A DNA stretch of 64,000 nucleotides from Achromobacter spanius (GTDB lineage: Bacteria > Pseudomonadota > Gammaproteobacteria > Burkholderiales > Burkholderiaceae_B), in the NCBI RefSeq assembly GCF_003994415.1, contig NZ_CP034689.1, positions 806,001 to 870,000 on the forward strand, read 5' to 3'. The notes beneath the pieces were generated by a model. The model saw only the letters and a program-made list of their open reading frames with translations. It did not search any database and was not told the origin of the DNA. Shown here piece after piece: positions 53,620 through 63,059 of this stretch. Made by a program: the position numbers and the translations under genes. The stretch's first letter is position 1; every line of letters starts with the position of its first letter.

Positions 53620-53716
53620 TTTCGCGTGTTCAAGTGCAGCGGGCCGAACCGTTGCCGGTCCGGCCCGCACGCCAACCGCGTCAAGCGGCCCGCGCATCAT
53701 CGTTCGTCGCGCGGCG

Positions 53717-53947
53717 TCAGGTTTTGCGGTTCTCGTAGGACGTATCCAGCACATCGTCCTCGGGCGTGATGACGCCGGGTTCTCCAGGTTGCGCAATGGC
53801 GCGTCCGTCGCGTGGCATGCCTGCCACTTGCTTGCTCTGATCCGGCATCGGTAGCGTTTCCGTACCTTTGCGCGGGTCGGTGGGCGGGCGTGGGTCAACG
53901 GCCTTGGGGTTGGCCGGGGCTTGGGGGTCGGGGGCAGTTTTCAACAT
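53717..53947 (-). CDS. Small Pro-rich disordered protein
   Basis: 76 aa, rich in Pro, Asp and Lys, without hydrophobic core, so probably unstructured. GGAGCAAGAGCC before the ATG is a good ribosome binding site. No family recognised. It is divergent from the NUDIX regulator gene, and there is no link with the pilus genes. Confidence 0.55.
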   Translation of the reverse strand: MLKTAPDPQAPANPKAVDPRPPTDPRKGTETLPMPDQSKQVAGMPRDGRAIAQPGEPGVITPEDDVLDTSYENRKT

Positions 53948-54124
53948 GGCTCTTGCTCCGCTTGCGGGCGTCCCAGGATGGCGACGCGCCTGTGTACCTG
54001 CGGTTTATCTTAGACCTTGAGCGCGCGCTCGCAGCCATCTGGCCTGTCACGTTTGCAAGGGGCTGTTGCAGCAGCGGAACCTTATAATTCCGGCTCCTCG
54101 CCGATACGCGGCCAGGCCTGTGCA

Positions 54125-55105
54125 ATGCGCTTGCTCACCCCTTTGCCCACCCCTTCGCGACATCTATCCTTGACCGAATCCGTCGAACGCTCCGTCCATA
54201 CCGAACTCGTCGCCGTGCTGGTGGCCGTGACCAACGGCGAGCCGCGCGTGTTGACCACGGATGACGCAAGCGCCTTGCCGGCCGGGCCGTTTGAACTATC
54301 GCATCGCTCTTTACAGGCGGGCCTGCGCGCCTGGGTGGAAACGCAGACGCATCATCCGCTGGGCTATGTGGAACAGCTCTACACCTTTGCCGACGGCGAT
54401 CGATCCGACGAGTCGGGTGCGCGCGTCATGTCGGTCAGCTATCTGGGCCTGACGCGCGAAGCCGGCGAAACCGGCGTGGCACAGGTTGGCTGGCAGGACT
54501 GGTACCGTTATTTCCCGTGGGAAGACCGGCGTGCCGGCGCGCCCGCGCTGGTCGAGGATCTGATCGTGCCGTGGTTGGCGCAATGGTGTGAGGCCACCGC
54601 CGACCCCGCCGTGCGCACGCGCCGCCAGCAGCGTGCCGCCATTACCTTCGGCCTGGACGGCGCCGCCTGGAACGAGGACATGGTGTTGCAGCGCTACGAG
54701 CTTTTGTTCGAAGCCGGAGCAGTGCCCGAGGCGGCACGGCGAGGTCATGGCGACGGCAAGGCCGTGTTGCCCGGTGAACCGATGCGCCACGACCACCGCC
54801 GCATTCTGGCGACCGGCATCGCGCGCCTGCGCGCCAAGATCAAATACCGCCCCGTGGTGTTTGAATTGATGCCGGCTCAATTCACCTTGCTGCAACTGCA
54901 ATTGGCGGTCGAAGCCTTGGCGGGCAGGGCACTGCACAAGCAGAATTTCCGTCGCCTGATCGAGCAGCAGGCACTGGTGGAAGAAACCGGCGAGATGGCC
55001 ACGGGCACGGCGGGCCGGCCTGCCAAGCTGTTCCGTTTCCGGCGCGACGTGCTGCTGGAACGCGCCATTGCCGGCAGCAAATTGCCCTTGTCCCGCACCT
55101 TGTGA
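54125..55105 (+). CDS. NrtR-like NUDIX-domain transcriptional regulator of NAD synthesis
   Basis: 326 aa from the ATG at 54125. The N-terminal part is a NUDIX-type fold (ELVAVLVAVTNGEPRVLTTDD, PLGYVEQLYTFADGDR, VSYLGLTRE) without a full NUDIX box, as usual for NrtR, which senses ADP-ribose. The C-terminal part has a winged helix (FTLLQLQLAVEALAGRALHKQNFRRLIEQQALVEETGE, then GRPAKLFRFRRD). It precedes nadC, with a 21-bp palindrome between them, so it is probably the repressor of NAD synthesis here. Confidence 0.85.
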   Translation: MRLLTPLPTPSRHLSLTESVERSVHTELVAVLVAVTNGEPRVLTTDDASALPAGPFELSHRSLQAGLRAWVETQTHHPLGYVEQLYTFADGDRSDESGARVMSVSYLGLTREAGETGVAQVGWQDWYRYFPWEDRRAGAPALVEDLIVPWLAQWCEATADPAVRTRRQQRAAITFGLDGAAWNEDMVLQRYELLFEAGAVPEAARRGHGDGKAVLPGEPMRHDHRRILATGIARLRAKIKYRPVVFELMPAQFTLLQLQLAVEALAGRALHKQNFRRLIEQQALVEETGEMATGTAGRPAKLFRFRRDVLLERAIAGSKLPLSRTL

Positions 55106-55118
55106 CGCTTGACAAGGC

Positions 55119-55139
55119 TTATGCTCGTATTTAGCATAA
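55119..55139. promoter_or_regulatory. 21-bp palindrome before nadC, candidate NrtR operator
   Basis: TTATGCT, spacer CGTATTT, AGCATAA: a perfect 7-7-7 inverted repeat, 49 bp before the nadC start. NrtR sites are typically palindromes of about this size next to NAD genes. Regulator binding is inferred. Confidence 0.65.
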
Positions 55140-55187
55140 CTAGTGCGCAATCTCTGCGCGCCTTTTTTTAACTCATAAATACTCAAA

Positions 55188-56072
55188 ATGAGCATTAATG
55201 CCGAAGTGCCTTCGAATGCCTTTCGCCTGACGGTTCCGCCTCTGCCGGATGTCATGCTCTTGCCGCTGGTTCAAGCAGCCTTGCTTGAAGACCTGGGCCG
55301 CGCTGGCGACTTGACCACCGATGCCATCGTGCCGGCCGACGCCGTCGCGGAAACGCGCCTGGTGTCCCGCCAAGAGGGCGTATTGGCCGGTTTGGATATG
55401 GCGCGCCTGGCTTTTCAAACCATGGATCCGCAAATCAAGTTCAGCGCATCGCTACGCGACGGCGCCGACCTGTCGCCCGGGACCGAGATTGCGCGTTTGC
55501 ATGGCAACGCCCGGGCGATGCTGACCGCGGAGCGGGTGGCGCTGAACTTCCTGTGCCACCTGAGCGGCGTGGCCAGCGCCACGGCGTCGATTGCACGGGC
55601 CATTTCGGGCTACGGCGCGCGCGTTACCTGCACCCGCAAGACCCTGCCCGGCTTGCGCGCCGTGCAGAAGTACGCGGTGCGAGTGGGCGGCGGCAGCAAC
55701 CATCGCTTCGGCCTGGATGACGCCGTGCTCATCAAAGACAACCACATTGCACTGGCGGGCGGCGTGGCCAACGCCGTACAGCGTGCGCGAGCGGGCGTGG
55801 GCCACATGGTCAAGATCGAGTTGGAGGTGGACACGTTGGCGCAATTGGAAGTGGCGCTGTCGCTAGGCGTGGACGTGGTGTTGCTGGACAACATGAGCCT
55901 GGACGACTTGCGGCGCGCCGTCGACATGGCCCGGGGCCGCGCGGTTACCGAAGCCTCGGGCCGCATCACCCCCGAGACCGCCGCCGAGGTGGCCGCCACC
56001 GGCGTGGACCAGATTGCGGTCGGCTGGCTGACCCACAGCGCCAAGGTGCTGGACATTGGCCTGGACGCCTGA
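55188..56072 (+). CDS. nadC: Nicotinate-nucleotide pyrophosphorylase (QPRTase)
   Basis: 294 aa. Converts quinolinate and PRPP to nicotinate mononucleotide in de novo NAD synthesis. Family motifs: [17 protein letters not shown] at the N-terminus, [56 protein letters not shown] (quinolinate and PRPP binding), VEVDTLAQ-type [13 protein letters not shown], and [30 protein letters not shown]. Normal length, intact. Likely under control of the NUDIX regulator upstream. Confidence 0.97.
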   Translation: MSINAEVPSNAFRLTVPPLPDVMLLPLVQAALLEDLGRAGDLTTDAIVPADAVAETRLVSRQEGVLAGLDMARLAFQTMDPQIKFSASLRDGADLSPGTEIARLHGNARAMLTAERVALNFLCHLSGVASATASIARAISGYGARVTCTRKTLPGLRAVQKYAVRVGGGSNHRFGLDDAVLIKDNHIALAGGVANAVQRARAGVGHMVKIELEVDTLAQLEVALSLGVDVVLLDNMSLDDLRRAVDMARGRAVTEASGRITPETAAEVAATGVDQIAVGWLTHSAKVLDIGLDA

Positions 56073-56081
56073 GAGCCCGAT

Positions 56082-57068
56082 ATGAAAAACCTGCTTCGAC
56101 TTTGCCTTGCGCTGTGCGCGGTTCCGCTGGCGTCCTGCGGTAATTCTCCGTCGGGCGATGCGGCGACCGACGCCACCTACCCCGATCACGCCATCACGAT
56201 CGTGGTGACATTTCCGCCCGGCGGCGGCACCGATCTGCTGGCGCGCCGCATTGGCGCCAGTCTGCAGGAAGAGCTGGGCCAGCCGGTGATCGTCGAGAAC
56301 CGGCCCGGCGCAAGCGGCAATATCGGCGCGCGCGCCGTGGCCGAAGCGCCGCCAGACGGCTATACGGTGTTGATGGTGAACAGTTCATTCGCCATCAATC
56401 CGGGGGTCTATCGGAACCTGGATTTTTCGCCCAAGCAGGATTTTGCCGCTGTGATCAACGTGGCGTTCGTGCCGTCCGTCTTCGTGGTGCCGGCCGCATC
56501 ACCGCTGCAAACCTTGGGCGATGCACTGGCCGTGGCCGTGCCGGGCCAGCCCTTGCCATTCGCGTCGTGCGGCAACGGCACGCCTCAACACCTGGCTGGG
56601 GAAATGCTGGCGCGATCCAGCGGCGCCGTGTTGCAGCAAGTGCCCTACAAGGGATGTGGCCCTGCGCTGAAAGATGTGACGGCCGGTCAGGTGGCGATGG
56701 GTATCGTGACGGCGTCCAGCGCGGCGCCGCTGATTGCCGCCGGCAAGCTGCGCGCGTTGGCGGTGACATCGCCGGCACGTTCGCCGCTGATGCCCACCGT
56801 GCCCACGGTTGCCGAAGCGGGCATTGCGGGCTACGCGCTGGACCAGTGGCATGGTTTGCTGGCGCCAGCGGCCACGCCGCGAGCGGTGGTCGACAAGCTG
56901 AACGCCGCCGTGACGAAGATCGTGCGGCGGCCCGAGACGCAAGCCGCGCTGCGCGAGCAAGGTTTCACGCCCGCCAGCAGCACACCGAAAGAGTTCCAGT
57001 CGATGATCAACGCCGACATCGACCGCTATACGGCGTTGACGGAATCCATCGGTCTGCGCGCGGATTGA
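56082..57068 (+). CDS. Tripartite tricarboxylate transporter receptor (Bug family), lipoprotein
   Basis: 328 aa. Signal sequence with the lipobox PLASC (Cys at about residue 19). The Bug fold is clear: YPDHAITIVVTFPPGGGTDLLARRIG, VIVENRPGASGNIGARAVAEAPPDGYT, VPYKGCGPALKDVTAGQV, and VPTVAEAGIAGYALDQWHGL. Such proteins bind organic acids in the periplasm, and this family is highly expanded in Bordetella and Achromobacter. It starts 9 bp after nadC, so a pyridine carboxylate ligand is thinkable but not shown. Confidence 0.93.
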   Translation: MKNLLRLCLALCAVPLASCGNSPSGDAATDATYPDHAITIVVTFPPGGGTDLLARRIGASLQEELGQPVIVENRPGASGNIGARAVAEAPPDGYTVLMVNSSFAINPGVYRNLDFSPKQDFAAVINVAFVPSVFVVPAASPLQTLGDALAVAVPGQPLPFASCGNGTPQHLAGEMLARSSGAVLQQVPYKGCGPALKDVTAGQVAMGIVTASSAAPLIAAGKLRALAVTSPARSPLMPTVPTVAEAGIAGYALDQWHGLLAPAATPRAVVDKLNAAVTKIVRRPETQAALREQGFTPASSTPKEFQSMINADIDRYTALTESIGLRAD

Positions 57069-57083
57069 AAGATCGTGGGGTTT

Positions 57084-57112
57084 GATGGCGTCGGCGCGGC
57101 GCCGACGCCATC
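57084..57112. terminator. Long hairpin between convergent genes
   Basis: GATGGCGTCGGCGC (57084-57097) is followed, after one base, by its exact complement (57099-57112). It separates the convergent Bug receptor and DUF533 genes. Lacks a T-run, so termination may be weak or Rho-assisted. Confidence 0.6.
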
Positions 57113-57120
57113 TCAGCCGT

Positions 57121-57813
57121 TCAGGCGACCGCGCTCTTGGCGTGCTGTTCCAGCTTTTCCTTCAAGCCGGGTTCCAGCTTGAGCTGACGCGCCAATTCGT
57201 CCAGGTAGGCGCGTTCCATATAGCTTTCCTCGTCCACGACGAGCAGGCTGGCCAGATACATTTCAGCGGCCATTTCGGGCGTCTTGGCGGACTGGGCCAC
57301 CGACGCAGGGTCCAGCGGCCGCGACAATTCCGTTTCCAGCCACTGGCGGTCTTGGGCATCGGATGACAGCTTGGCCAATTCGGTTTCGAGCAGGCCGCGT
57401 TCTTCGGGGCCGATGTGGCCGTCGGCCTTGGCCGCGCCGATCATGGCGGTCAAGACGGCATTGCTGTGCTGCTCGGCCTCGGGCGCGGGCAGGCGGTCCA
57501 GGGTTTGAGGGGGCGCGGCTTGTGCGCCACCGGCCTGGTTGCGCTGCCAGTCGCCATAAGCGCGATAGGCCAGCGCGCCCAGCGCGGCCATGCCGCCATA
57601 CATGGCGACTTTGCCGCCGATCTTGCGTGCCTTCTTGCTGCCCATCAACAAGCCCAACGCGCCCGCGCCCAGCGCACCGCCGCCCAGACCGGTCAAGAAC
57701 GAAGCCTTGCCGCCGCCAGCGCCGCCCGTCGCGCCTTGCACGCGGTTGGTGGCGTCCGAAAGCAGGCCTTGGCCCGATTGCAGCAATTGATCAAGAAGTT
57801 GTCTGGCGCTCAT
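57121..57813 (-). CDS. DUF533 (YebE-like) inner membrane protein
   Basis: 230 aa from the ATG at 57813 (GGGGGA upstream). N-terminal ARQLLDQLLQSGQG, a Gly-rich hydrophobic stretch (FLTGLGGGALGAGALGLLMGSKKARKIGGKVAMYGGMAALGALAYRAY), then a TerB-like helical domain (LTAMIGAAKADGHIGPEERGLLETEL, YLASLLVVDEESYMERAYLDELARQL). Function unknown; the family responds to envelope stress in enterobacteria. Confidence 0.9.
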   Translation of the reverse strand: MSARQLLDQLLQSGQGLLSDATNRVQGATGGAGGGKASFLTGLGGGALGAGALGLLMGSKKARKIGGKVAMYGGMAALGALAYRAYGDWQRNQAGGAQAAPPQTLDRLPAPEAEQHSNAVLTAMIGAAKADGHIGPEERGLLETELAKLSSDAQDRQWLETELSRPLDPASVAQSAKTPEMAAEMYLASLLVVDEESYMERAYLDELARQLKLEPGLKEKLEQHAKSAVA

Positions 57814-57971
57814 GCGTCCCCCTAAGTCAGTTCGTGAATTGCGGATAGGGATATCCGACCGACGGCGCGAAAATAAGTTCAGCCTGCCGTCAGGTGTCGG
57901 TGACATCGGCGGATGCTACAAATTGGCCTTGCGGCGTCCGCAACGGATGCCGAACCCAGGAGATCGAATTC

Positions 57972-58370
57972 ATGAGCATCCGCGTCCACCAGAATGCGCC
58001 CAATACATTGCAATTCACCGCTACGGCCGAGGGCCACGACTTGCCGCTGGCAATGCCGCACCCGCAAGGCGAGGGCCCGGATCCGCATGATTATTTCGAT
58101 ACGGCGCTGGGCGGTTGCAAGGCAATGACGCTGATGGTCTACGCACAGCGCAAGGGGTTGCCCCTGACGTCGGTGGATGTGGAGGTGGTGCGCGATGCTA
58201 GCGAAGAGCGCAAGGGCGTGTACCGCCTTACCGCCCAACTGACGTTGCACGGTGAACTGTCGGACGCCCAGATCGACGAGCTGCTGAAGGTGGCAGAGAA
58301 ATGCCCGATCCACAAGTTGATGACGGCCGTGGACGTGCAGGTGTCCACGCTGGTGGCGCGGCCGGCTTGA
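57972..58370 (+). CDS. OsmC family peroxiredoxin-like protein
   Basis: 132 aa from the ATG at 57972 (AGGAG upstream). The two redox Cys are seen in the family contexts: ALGGCKAMTL and EKCPIHKL. A fold of this type reduces organic hydroperoxides with thiols. It is monocistronic, between the divergent DUF533 gene and the convergent fabI. Confidence 0.92.
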   Translation: MSIRVHQNAPNTLQFTATAEGHDLPLAMPHPQGEGPDPHDYFDTALGGCKAMTLMVYAQRKGLPLTSVDVEVVRDASEERKGVYRLTAQLTLHGELSDAQIDELLKVAEKCPIHKLMTAVDVQVSTLVARPA

Positions 58371-58413
58371 ACCGGCCGTGGGGCGGGGGAAGCCGCCCCG
58401 CCCAAGGCAAGAA

Positions 58414-59199
58414 TCAGTCTTCCATGCCCGGGACGACGGTCGAGAAGCCGGCGTCCACATGGGTGATTTCGCCGGTGACGCCGGCGGCCAGATCCGACAG
58501 CATGAACGCCGCCACGTTGCCTACGTCGTCAATGGTGACGTTGCGGCGCAGCGGCGCCTGCGATTCCACGAACTTCAGGATGGACGAGAAGTCCTTGATG
58601 CCGCTTGCGGCCAGCGTCTTGATGGGACCGGCCGAAATGCCGTTGGCGCGAATGCCGCGCGGGCCAAGCGCCGTGGCCAGGTAACGCACGCTGGCTTCCA
58701 GCGACGCCTTGGCCAGACCCATGGTGTTGTAGTTGGGAACCACGCGTTCGGCACCCAGGTAGGTCAGGGTCAGCACCGAGCCATTGCGGCCTTCCATCAG
58801 CGGCAGCGCGGCCTTGGCCATGGCGGCGAAGCTGTAGGCGGAAATGTCGTGGGCGATGCGGAAGCCTTCGCGCGACAAGCCGTCAAGGAAATTGCCGGCG
58901 ATGGCTTCGCGGGGGGCGAAGCCGATGGAATGCACCAGGCCGTCCAGGCCGTCCCAATGTTGGGCCAGCTCGGTGAACGCGCCTTCAATCTGGCTGTCTT
59001 CGGCCACATCGCAGGGCAGCACGATCTTGCTGCCGAATTCAGCAGCGAATTCGACCACGCGATCCTTGAAGCGGTCGCCCACGTAGGTGAACGCCAGTTC
59101 GGCGCCTTGCTGGTGGCAGGCGCGCGCGATGCCGTAGGCGATGGATCGGTTTGAAAGCACTCCCGTAACGAGAATGCGCTTGCCGGCGAGAAAGCCCAT
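58414..59199 (-). CDS. fabI: Enoyl-ACP reductase (NADH), fatty acid elongation
   Basis: 261 aa. Short-chain dehydrogenase fold of FabI type: N-terminal [25 protein letters not shown] (cofactor loop), [17 protein letters not shown], and [13 protein letters not shown] with the Tyr-x6-Lys catalytic pair. C-terminal [24 protein letters not shown] is typical. It reduces the enoyl-ACP double bond, the last step of each cycle, and is the target of triclosan. Intact and normal in length. Confidence 0.97.
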   Translation of the reverse strand: MGFLAGKRILVTGVLSNRSIAYGIARACHQQGAELAFTYVGDRFKDRVVEFAAEFGSKIVLPCDVAEDSQIEGAFTELAQHWDGLDGLVHSIGFAPREAIAGNFLDGLSREGFRIAHDISAYSFAAMAKAALPLMEGRNGSVLTLTYLGAERVVPNYNTMGLAKASLEASVRYLATALGPRGIRANGISAGPIKTLAASGIKDFSSILKFVESQAPLRRNVTIDDVGNVAAFMLSDLAAGVTGEITHVDAGFSTVVPGMED

Positions 59200-59323
59200 G
59201 ATGGTTCCTTTAGTTTTTTTCCTGCAGAAAGACCGCCCATTTTAAGGAGTTTGGCGGCTTCCGCGTACGTGTAAAAACGGCGCCCCACTGGGGGCGCCGT
59301 TCTGTGTTGACGAGCGGCGAATA

Positions 59324-60739
59324 TCAGCCGCGGGCGTTGGTGCCCGGCACACGCAAAGGCGTGCCGATCTTCAGGGCGCTGCCCTTGATGTTGTTCAAGG
59401 CGCGCAGGGTGTTGACCGAGGTGCCGTATTGCTTGGCCAATGAGAACAGCGTGTCGCCCTGACGCACCTTGTGGGTGCGCACATTGGGGCGTGCGCTGGC
59501 GACGCGGGCGGCGGGGGCCGGCGCGGCGCGGCCACGCGGGGCGGCTGCCTTGTTGTCGGACGGCGCCTGCTCCAGCGCGCCCACTGGCGCTGCCAGCGAC
59601 GCCAGTTGCACGCCACCGTTGCCGGGTTCGCCGGGTACCAGCAGCGCCTGGCCCGACGCCGACTTCTGGCGTGAGCTGATGTCGTTGGTTTCGCGCAGCT
59701 CGGCCAGCGTCACGCCAAAGCGCTTCGCGATCGAGGCGTAGGATTCCCCACGGCGCGAGTGATAGATCTTCCAGGCGCTCAGGTCGCCCTTGTAGTTCGT
59801 GAGGTTGGCGTTGAAGATTTCGACGCGGTCGGCCGGCAGCAGCAGGGTCGGGCCGTGGTCGCCACGGATGACCGGGCGGTTGAACGACGGGTTCAGCGCC
59901 TTGAATTCGTCCAGCGGCATTTCGGCCAGCTTGGCGGCGATTTCAACGTCGATGTCGCTGTTTTTCTGCACCGTCACGAAGTAGGGCGTGTTGCCCACGG
60001 GGGGCAGCGACACCGCGTAGCGTTGCGGGTCGGCGATGATGTTCTTGATGGCCTGCAGCTTGGGCACGTAGTTGCGGGTTTCGCTGGGCATGTTCAGGGA
60101 CAGGTAGTCCGTGTTTTGGCCAGCCGCTTCGTTCTTGGCCATGGCGCGCTGCACCGAGCCTTCGCCCCAGTTGTAGGATGCCAGCGCCAGGTACCAGTCG
60201 CCCTGCATTTCAAACAGCTTTTCCAGATAGTCCAGCGCGGCGTTGGTCGACGCGATGGGGTCGCGGCGTTCGTCGCGCCACCAGTCCTGCTTCAAGTTGA
60301 AATGCTGGCCGGTGGCCGGCACGAACTGCCACAGGCCGGAAGCCTGGGCGCGCGACAGGGCGGTGGGGTTGTAGGCGCTTTCCACAAAGGGCAGCAGCGC
60401 CAGTTCCGTGGGCAGGCCGCGGCGGTTGATTTCGTCGACGATGAAGTACAGGTACTTGCCCGCGCGTTCGGCCATGCGCTGAACGGACTCGGGGTGGGAC
60501 GCGTAGTACTCGGTCCACTGCTGCGAGAGCTCGGTGTTCAGGTTGGGAATGGCGAAACCGCGGCGGATGCGGTCCCAGGCGTCGCTCGGCGGGTTGGTCA
60601 GGTCAACCGTTCGGGACGTATCCCGGGCGATGTAACGCCCTTGGGAATTGGTGGTGAGGTTTTTGTCGGGGGCTTTAGTTCCTGCGCAACCGGCGAGGAC
60701 TGCCACCATGAGCGGCAGAAGGAGTCGGGATAGATTCAT
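59324..60739 (-). CDS. mltD: Membrane-bound lytic murein transglycosylase D
   Basis: 471 aa from the ATG at 60739. Lipobox VLAGC after a short signal. The SLT domain (about 90-220) has the catalytic Glu in ALLPFVESAYNPTALSRAQASGLWQFVPATG and the motif LALASYNWGEGSVQRA. A LysM-like segment (IYHSRRGESYASIAKRFGVTLAELRETNDI) and a C-terminal LysM (KVRQGDTLFSLAKQYGTSVNTLRALNNI) bind peptidoglycan. It cleaves murein glycan strands from the outer membrane. Confidence 0.95.
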   Translation of the reverse strand: MNLSRLLLPLMVAVLAGCAGTKAPDKNLTTNSQGRYIARDTSRTVDLTNPPSDAWDRIRRGFAIPNLNTELSQQWTEYYASHPESVQRMAERAGKYLYFIVDEINRRGLPTELALLPFVESAYNPTALSRAQASGLWQFVPATGQHFNLKQDWWRDERRDPIASTNAALDYLEKLFEMQGDWYLALASYNWGEGSVQRAMAKNEAAGQNTDYLSLNMPSETRNYVPKLQAIKNIIADPQRYAVSLPPVGNTPYFVTVQKNSDIDVEIAAKLAEMPLDEFKALNPSFNRPVIRGDHGPTLLLPADRVEIFNANLTNYKGDLSAWKIYHSRRGESYASIAKRFGVTLAELRETNDISSRQKSASGQALLVPGEPGNGGVQLASLAAPVGALEQAPSDNKAAAPRGRAAPAPAARVASARPNVRTHKVRQGDTLFSLAKQYGTSVNTLRALNNIKGSALKIGTPLRVPGTNARG

Positions 60740-60746
60740 CAGGCGG

Positions 60747-61568
60747 TCACTTGAAATCGTTCTTCCATTCACGCAGGGAGGCAAAGACCTCTACCGGCGT
60801 AGGTTGATTGTGTCCGGCCCAGCTGGCTGCGGCACGGATGACGTCGACTTGCTGCGTACGCAGAAACGGGTTCGTCGCGCGTTCCTGGCCGATCGTCGAC
60901 GGAAGCGTGGGAAGTCCTTCTGCTCGTAATTGCTGGGCTCGCTGATACCACTGAAGCAGGGTGCGATTGGCGGGATCCACAGCCAATGCCCAGCGCAAGT
61001 TCGCTAGAGTGTACTCGTGCGCGCAAAAAACCTGTGTATCTGGCGGTAAAACGGAAAATTTTTCCAAGGAATCATGCATTTGCGCGGGAGTTCCCTCGAA
61101 AAGCCGACCACAGCCCCCGGCAAACAGCGTGTCGCCACAGAACAGAACCGGTTCTATTCCGGCCGCCCGGCCGGTGTAAGCGATGTGCCCGGCGGTGTGC
61201 CCCGGCACATCCAGCACGCGCAGGTCCAGGTCCAGTTCGGGCAGCGCCACGCGGTCGCCTTCGGTCAGCGCGACATCGCAGCGCGGCAGGCGTTCACGGG
61301 CGGGTCCGTATACGGTAAGGTCCGCCATGCGTGACAATTCAAGCACGCCGCCCACATGGTCGCCATGATGGTGCGTGAGTAGAATGGCGCGCAGCCTCAA
61401 GCCTTCCTGCTCCAGCCATTGCAATACCGGGCCCGCTTCGCCCGGGTCCACCACGGCGGCGTTTTCGCCACGGACGATGGCCCAGATGTAGTTGTCGGTA
61501 AAGGCGGGTAGAGGCAAGACCGCGGCATGTTGCTCGCGGCCGCCTGCGGGGGCGGTCAAGGCTTGCAT
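60747..61568 (-). CDS. gloB: Hydroxyacylglutathione hydrolase (glyoxalase II)
   Basis: 273 aa from the ATG at 61568. Metallo-beta-lactamase fold with THHHGDHVGG (metal site), VLDVPGHTAGHIAY, FCGDTLFAGGCGRLFEGTPAQMHDSL and FCAHEYTLANLRWA. C-terminal GQERATNPFLRT binds glutathione. It hydrolyses S-lactoylglutathione in methylglyoxal detoxification. The stop is 8 bp before mltD, so both are probably co-transcribed. It is divergent from the methyltransferase gene. Confidence 0.96.
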   Translation of the reverse strand: MQALTAPAGGREQHAAVLPLPAFTDNYIWAIVRGENAAVVDPGEAGPVLQWLEQEGLRLRAILLTHHHGDHVGGVLELSRMADLTVYGPARERLPRCDVALTEGDRVALPELDLDLRVLDVPGHTAGHIAYTGRAAGIEPVLFCGDTLFAGGCGRLFEGTPAQMHDSLEKFSVLPPDTQVFCAHEYTLANLRWALAVDPANRTLLQWYQRAQQLRAEGLPTLPSTIGQERATNPFLRTQQVDVIRAAASWAGHNQPTPVEVFASLREWKNDFK

Positions 61569-61588
61569 GAGATTCGAAGGAATAGAAC

Positions 61589-62368
61589 GTGGCAGAAGAA
61601 ACTCCGCCGATTGTAGAACTGGCCGAATGGTTCCAGACGCCACCGGGGCAGTACGCCCTGGCCTGGGAACGAGCCCAGTTCGACGCGGCTGTCGCGGATG
61701 TGTTTGGCTATTATGCCTGGCAGGTCGGCCTGGCCGACATGAATCTGCTGCGCGCCAACCGCATGCCTTTCAAGGGCTATGTGGGCACTGAAACCCCGTC
61801 GGCGGAAAGCGTGGCTGACTGGCAGTCGCGGGTGGTGCTGGCCGAACCCGAGGCCCTGCCATTCGAATCCCAAAGCGTGGACCTGCTGATCCTGCCGCAT
61901 GCCTTTGAATGCACGCAGGACCCGCACAATGTGCTGCGCGAGGTCGAGCGCGTGCTGGTGCCGGAAGGGCGGGTGGTGATTTCCGGCTTCAACCCCTGGA
62001 GCATGTGGGGCGCGCGCACGCGTATGCCCGGCATGGAACCCTGGCTGCCGCAGCCGCCCTCGTCGCAGGTGTCTTTGGCGCGCCTGAAAGACTGGTTCAA
62101 GCTGCTGTCGCTGGAAGTCGAAGAGAGCCAGTTCGGCTGCTATGCGCCCGCCTGCCGCAGCGAAAAATGGTTGCAGCGCTGGGGCTTCCTGGAGCCGGCC
62201 GGCGCCCGCTGGTGGAGCCGGGGCGGCGCGGTGTATATGGTGTCGGCCGTCAAGCGCGTGGCCGGCATGCGTATCATCGGGCCGGCCTGGAAGACCAAGC
62301 CCAAGCGCGCGCGTGCCGCTTCCGTGGTGGTCAACCGCCAGGCGGACGACGGCTTCGATCGCTCTTGA
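61589..62368 (+). CDS. SAM-dependent methyltransferase domain protein
   Basis: 259 aa, GTG start with AAGGA 8 bases upstream. Class I methyltransferase of the Methyltransf_11 type: [55 protein letters not shown] clear glycine-rich motif I is replaced by a weakly conserved stretch, so SAM binding is less certain. It is conserved between gloB and rnhA in this bacterial group; the substrate is unknown. Confidence 0.88.
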   Translation: MAEETPPIVELAEWFQTPPGQYALAWERAQFDAAVADVFGYYAWQVGLADMNLLRANRMPFKGYVGTETPSAESVADWQSRVVLAEPEALPFESQSVDLLILPHAFECTQDPHNVLREVERVLVPEGRVVISGFNPWSMWGARTRMPGMEPWLPQPPSSQVSLARLKDWFKLLSLEVEESQFGCYAPACRSEKWLQRWGFLEPAGARWWSRGGAVYMVSAVKRVAGMRIIGPAWKTKPKRARAASVVVNRQADDGFDRS

Positions 62369-62420
62369 TAGCGGCAGCGCACGTTTCACTTTGCACGAAC
62401 AAGGACTACAAAGCAGCACC

Positions 62421-62882
62421 ATGCAGGACAACAAAGCGATCGACCAGAAAGTGGAAATGTGGACCGACGGGGCTTGCAAGGGCAATCCCGGTCCGGGCGG
62501 CTGGGGCGTCTTGCTGCGCGCCGGTGGCCACGAGAAAACCTTGCATGGCGGAGAACTCCAGACCACCAACAACCGCATGGAGCTCATGGCCGTCATTGAA
62601 GGCCTGCGGGCGCTCAAGCGCACTTGCGTCGTCACCATCCACACGGACTCGCAGTACGTGATGAAGGGCATGACCGAGTGGCTGGTGAACTGGAAGCGCC
62701 GTGGCTGGATGACCGCCGAGAAGAAGCCAGTGAAGAACGCCGAACTGTGGCAGGCGCTGGACGAGCAGGTGCAGCGGCACCAGGTGTCGTGGCGCTGGGT
62801 GCGCGGCCACACGGGTGACGAGGGCAACGAGCGCGCCGACCAGTTGGCGAATCTGGGCGTGGAAGTGGCCCGGCGGGCCTGA
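62421..62882 (+). CDS. rnhA: Ribonuclease HI
   Basis: 153 aa from the ATG at 62421. The four acidic catalytic residues are in place: D in [17 protein letters not shown] in [11 protein letters not shown] in HTDSQYV and D in GNERADQLA, plus the His of [10 protein letters not shown]. It removes RNA from RNA-DNA hybrids. It starts 52 bp after the methyltransferase stop. Confidence 0.97.
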   Translation: MQDNKAIDQKVEMWTDGACKGNPGPGGWGVLLRAGGHEKTLHGGELQTTNNRMELMAVIEGLRALKRTCVVTIHTDSQYVMKGMTEWLVNWKRRGWMTAEKKPVKNAELWQALDEQVQRHQVSWRWVRGHTGDEGNERADQLANLGVEVARRA

Positions 62883-62902
62883 GGGCATCGGTGAATACCC
62901 TG

Positions 62903-62926
62903 AAATCCGCCTGATGAGGCGGATTT
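62903..62926 (+). terminator. Terminator after rnhA
   Basis: AAATCCGCC (62903-62911), loop TGATGA, GGCGGATTT (62918-62926), followed by a T-rich stretch. It lies 20 bp after the rnhA stop. Confidence 0.7.
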
Positions 62927-63059
62927 AGTTCTTTCATCCGGCTTCTGGATTGTTCCAGTATGTAAATTCGGGTGCTACAGTGCCTTCCCCCATTCCAGTT
63001 CCTGCGGCGTCGTCCAAGTGGGGAATCCGGGGCGCGCCGCATCAAAGCCACATTCGCGC

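Noticed and set aside
59759..60733. Plus-strand frame of 324 codons
   Set aside because: Antisense to mltD, which is unmistakable.
61556..62827. Minus-strand frame of 423 codons
   Set aside because: Antisense to the methyltransferase and rnhA genes.
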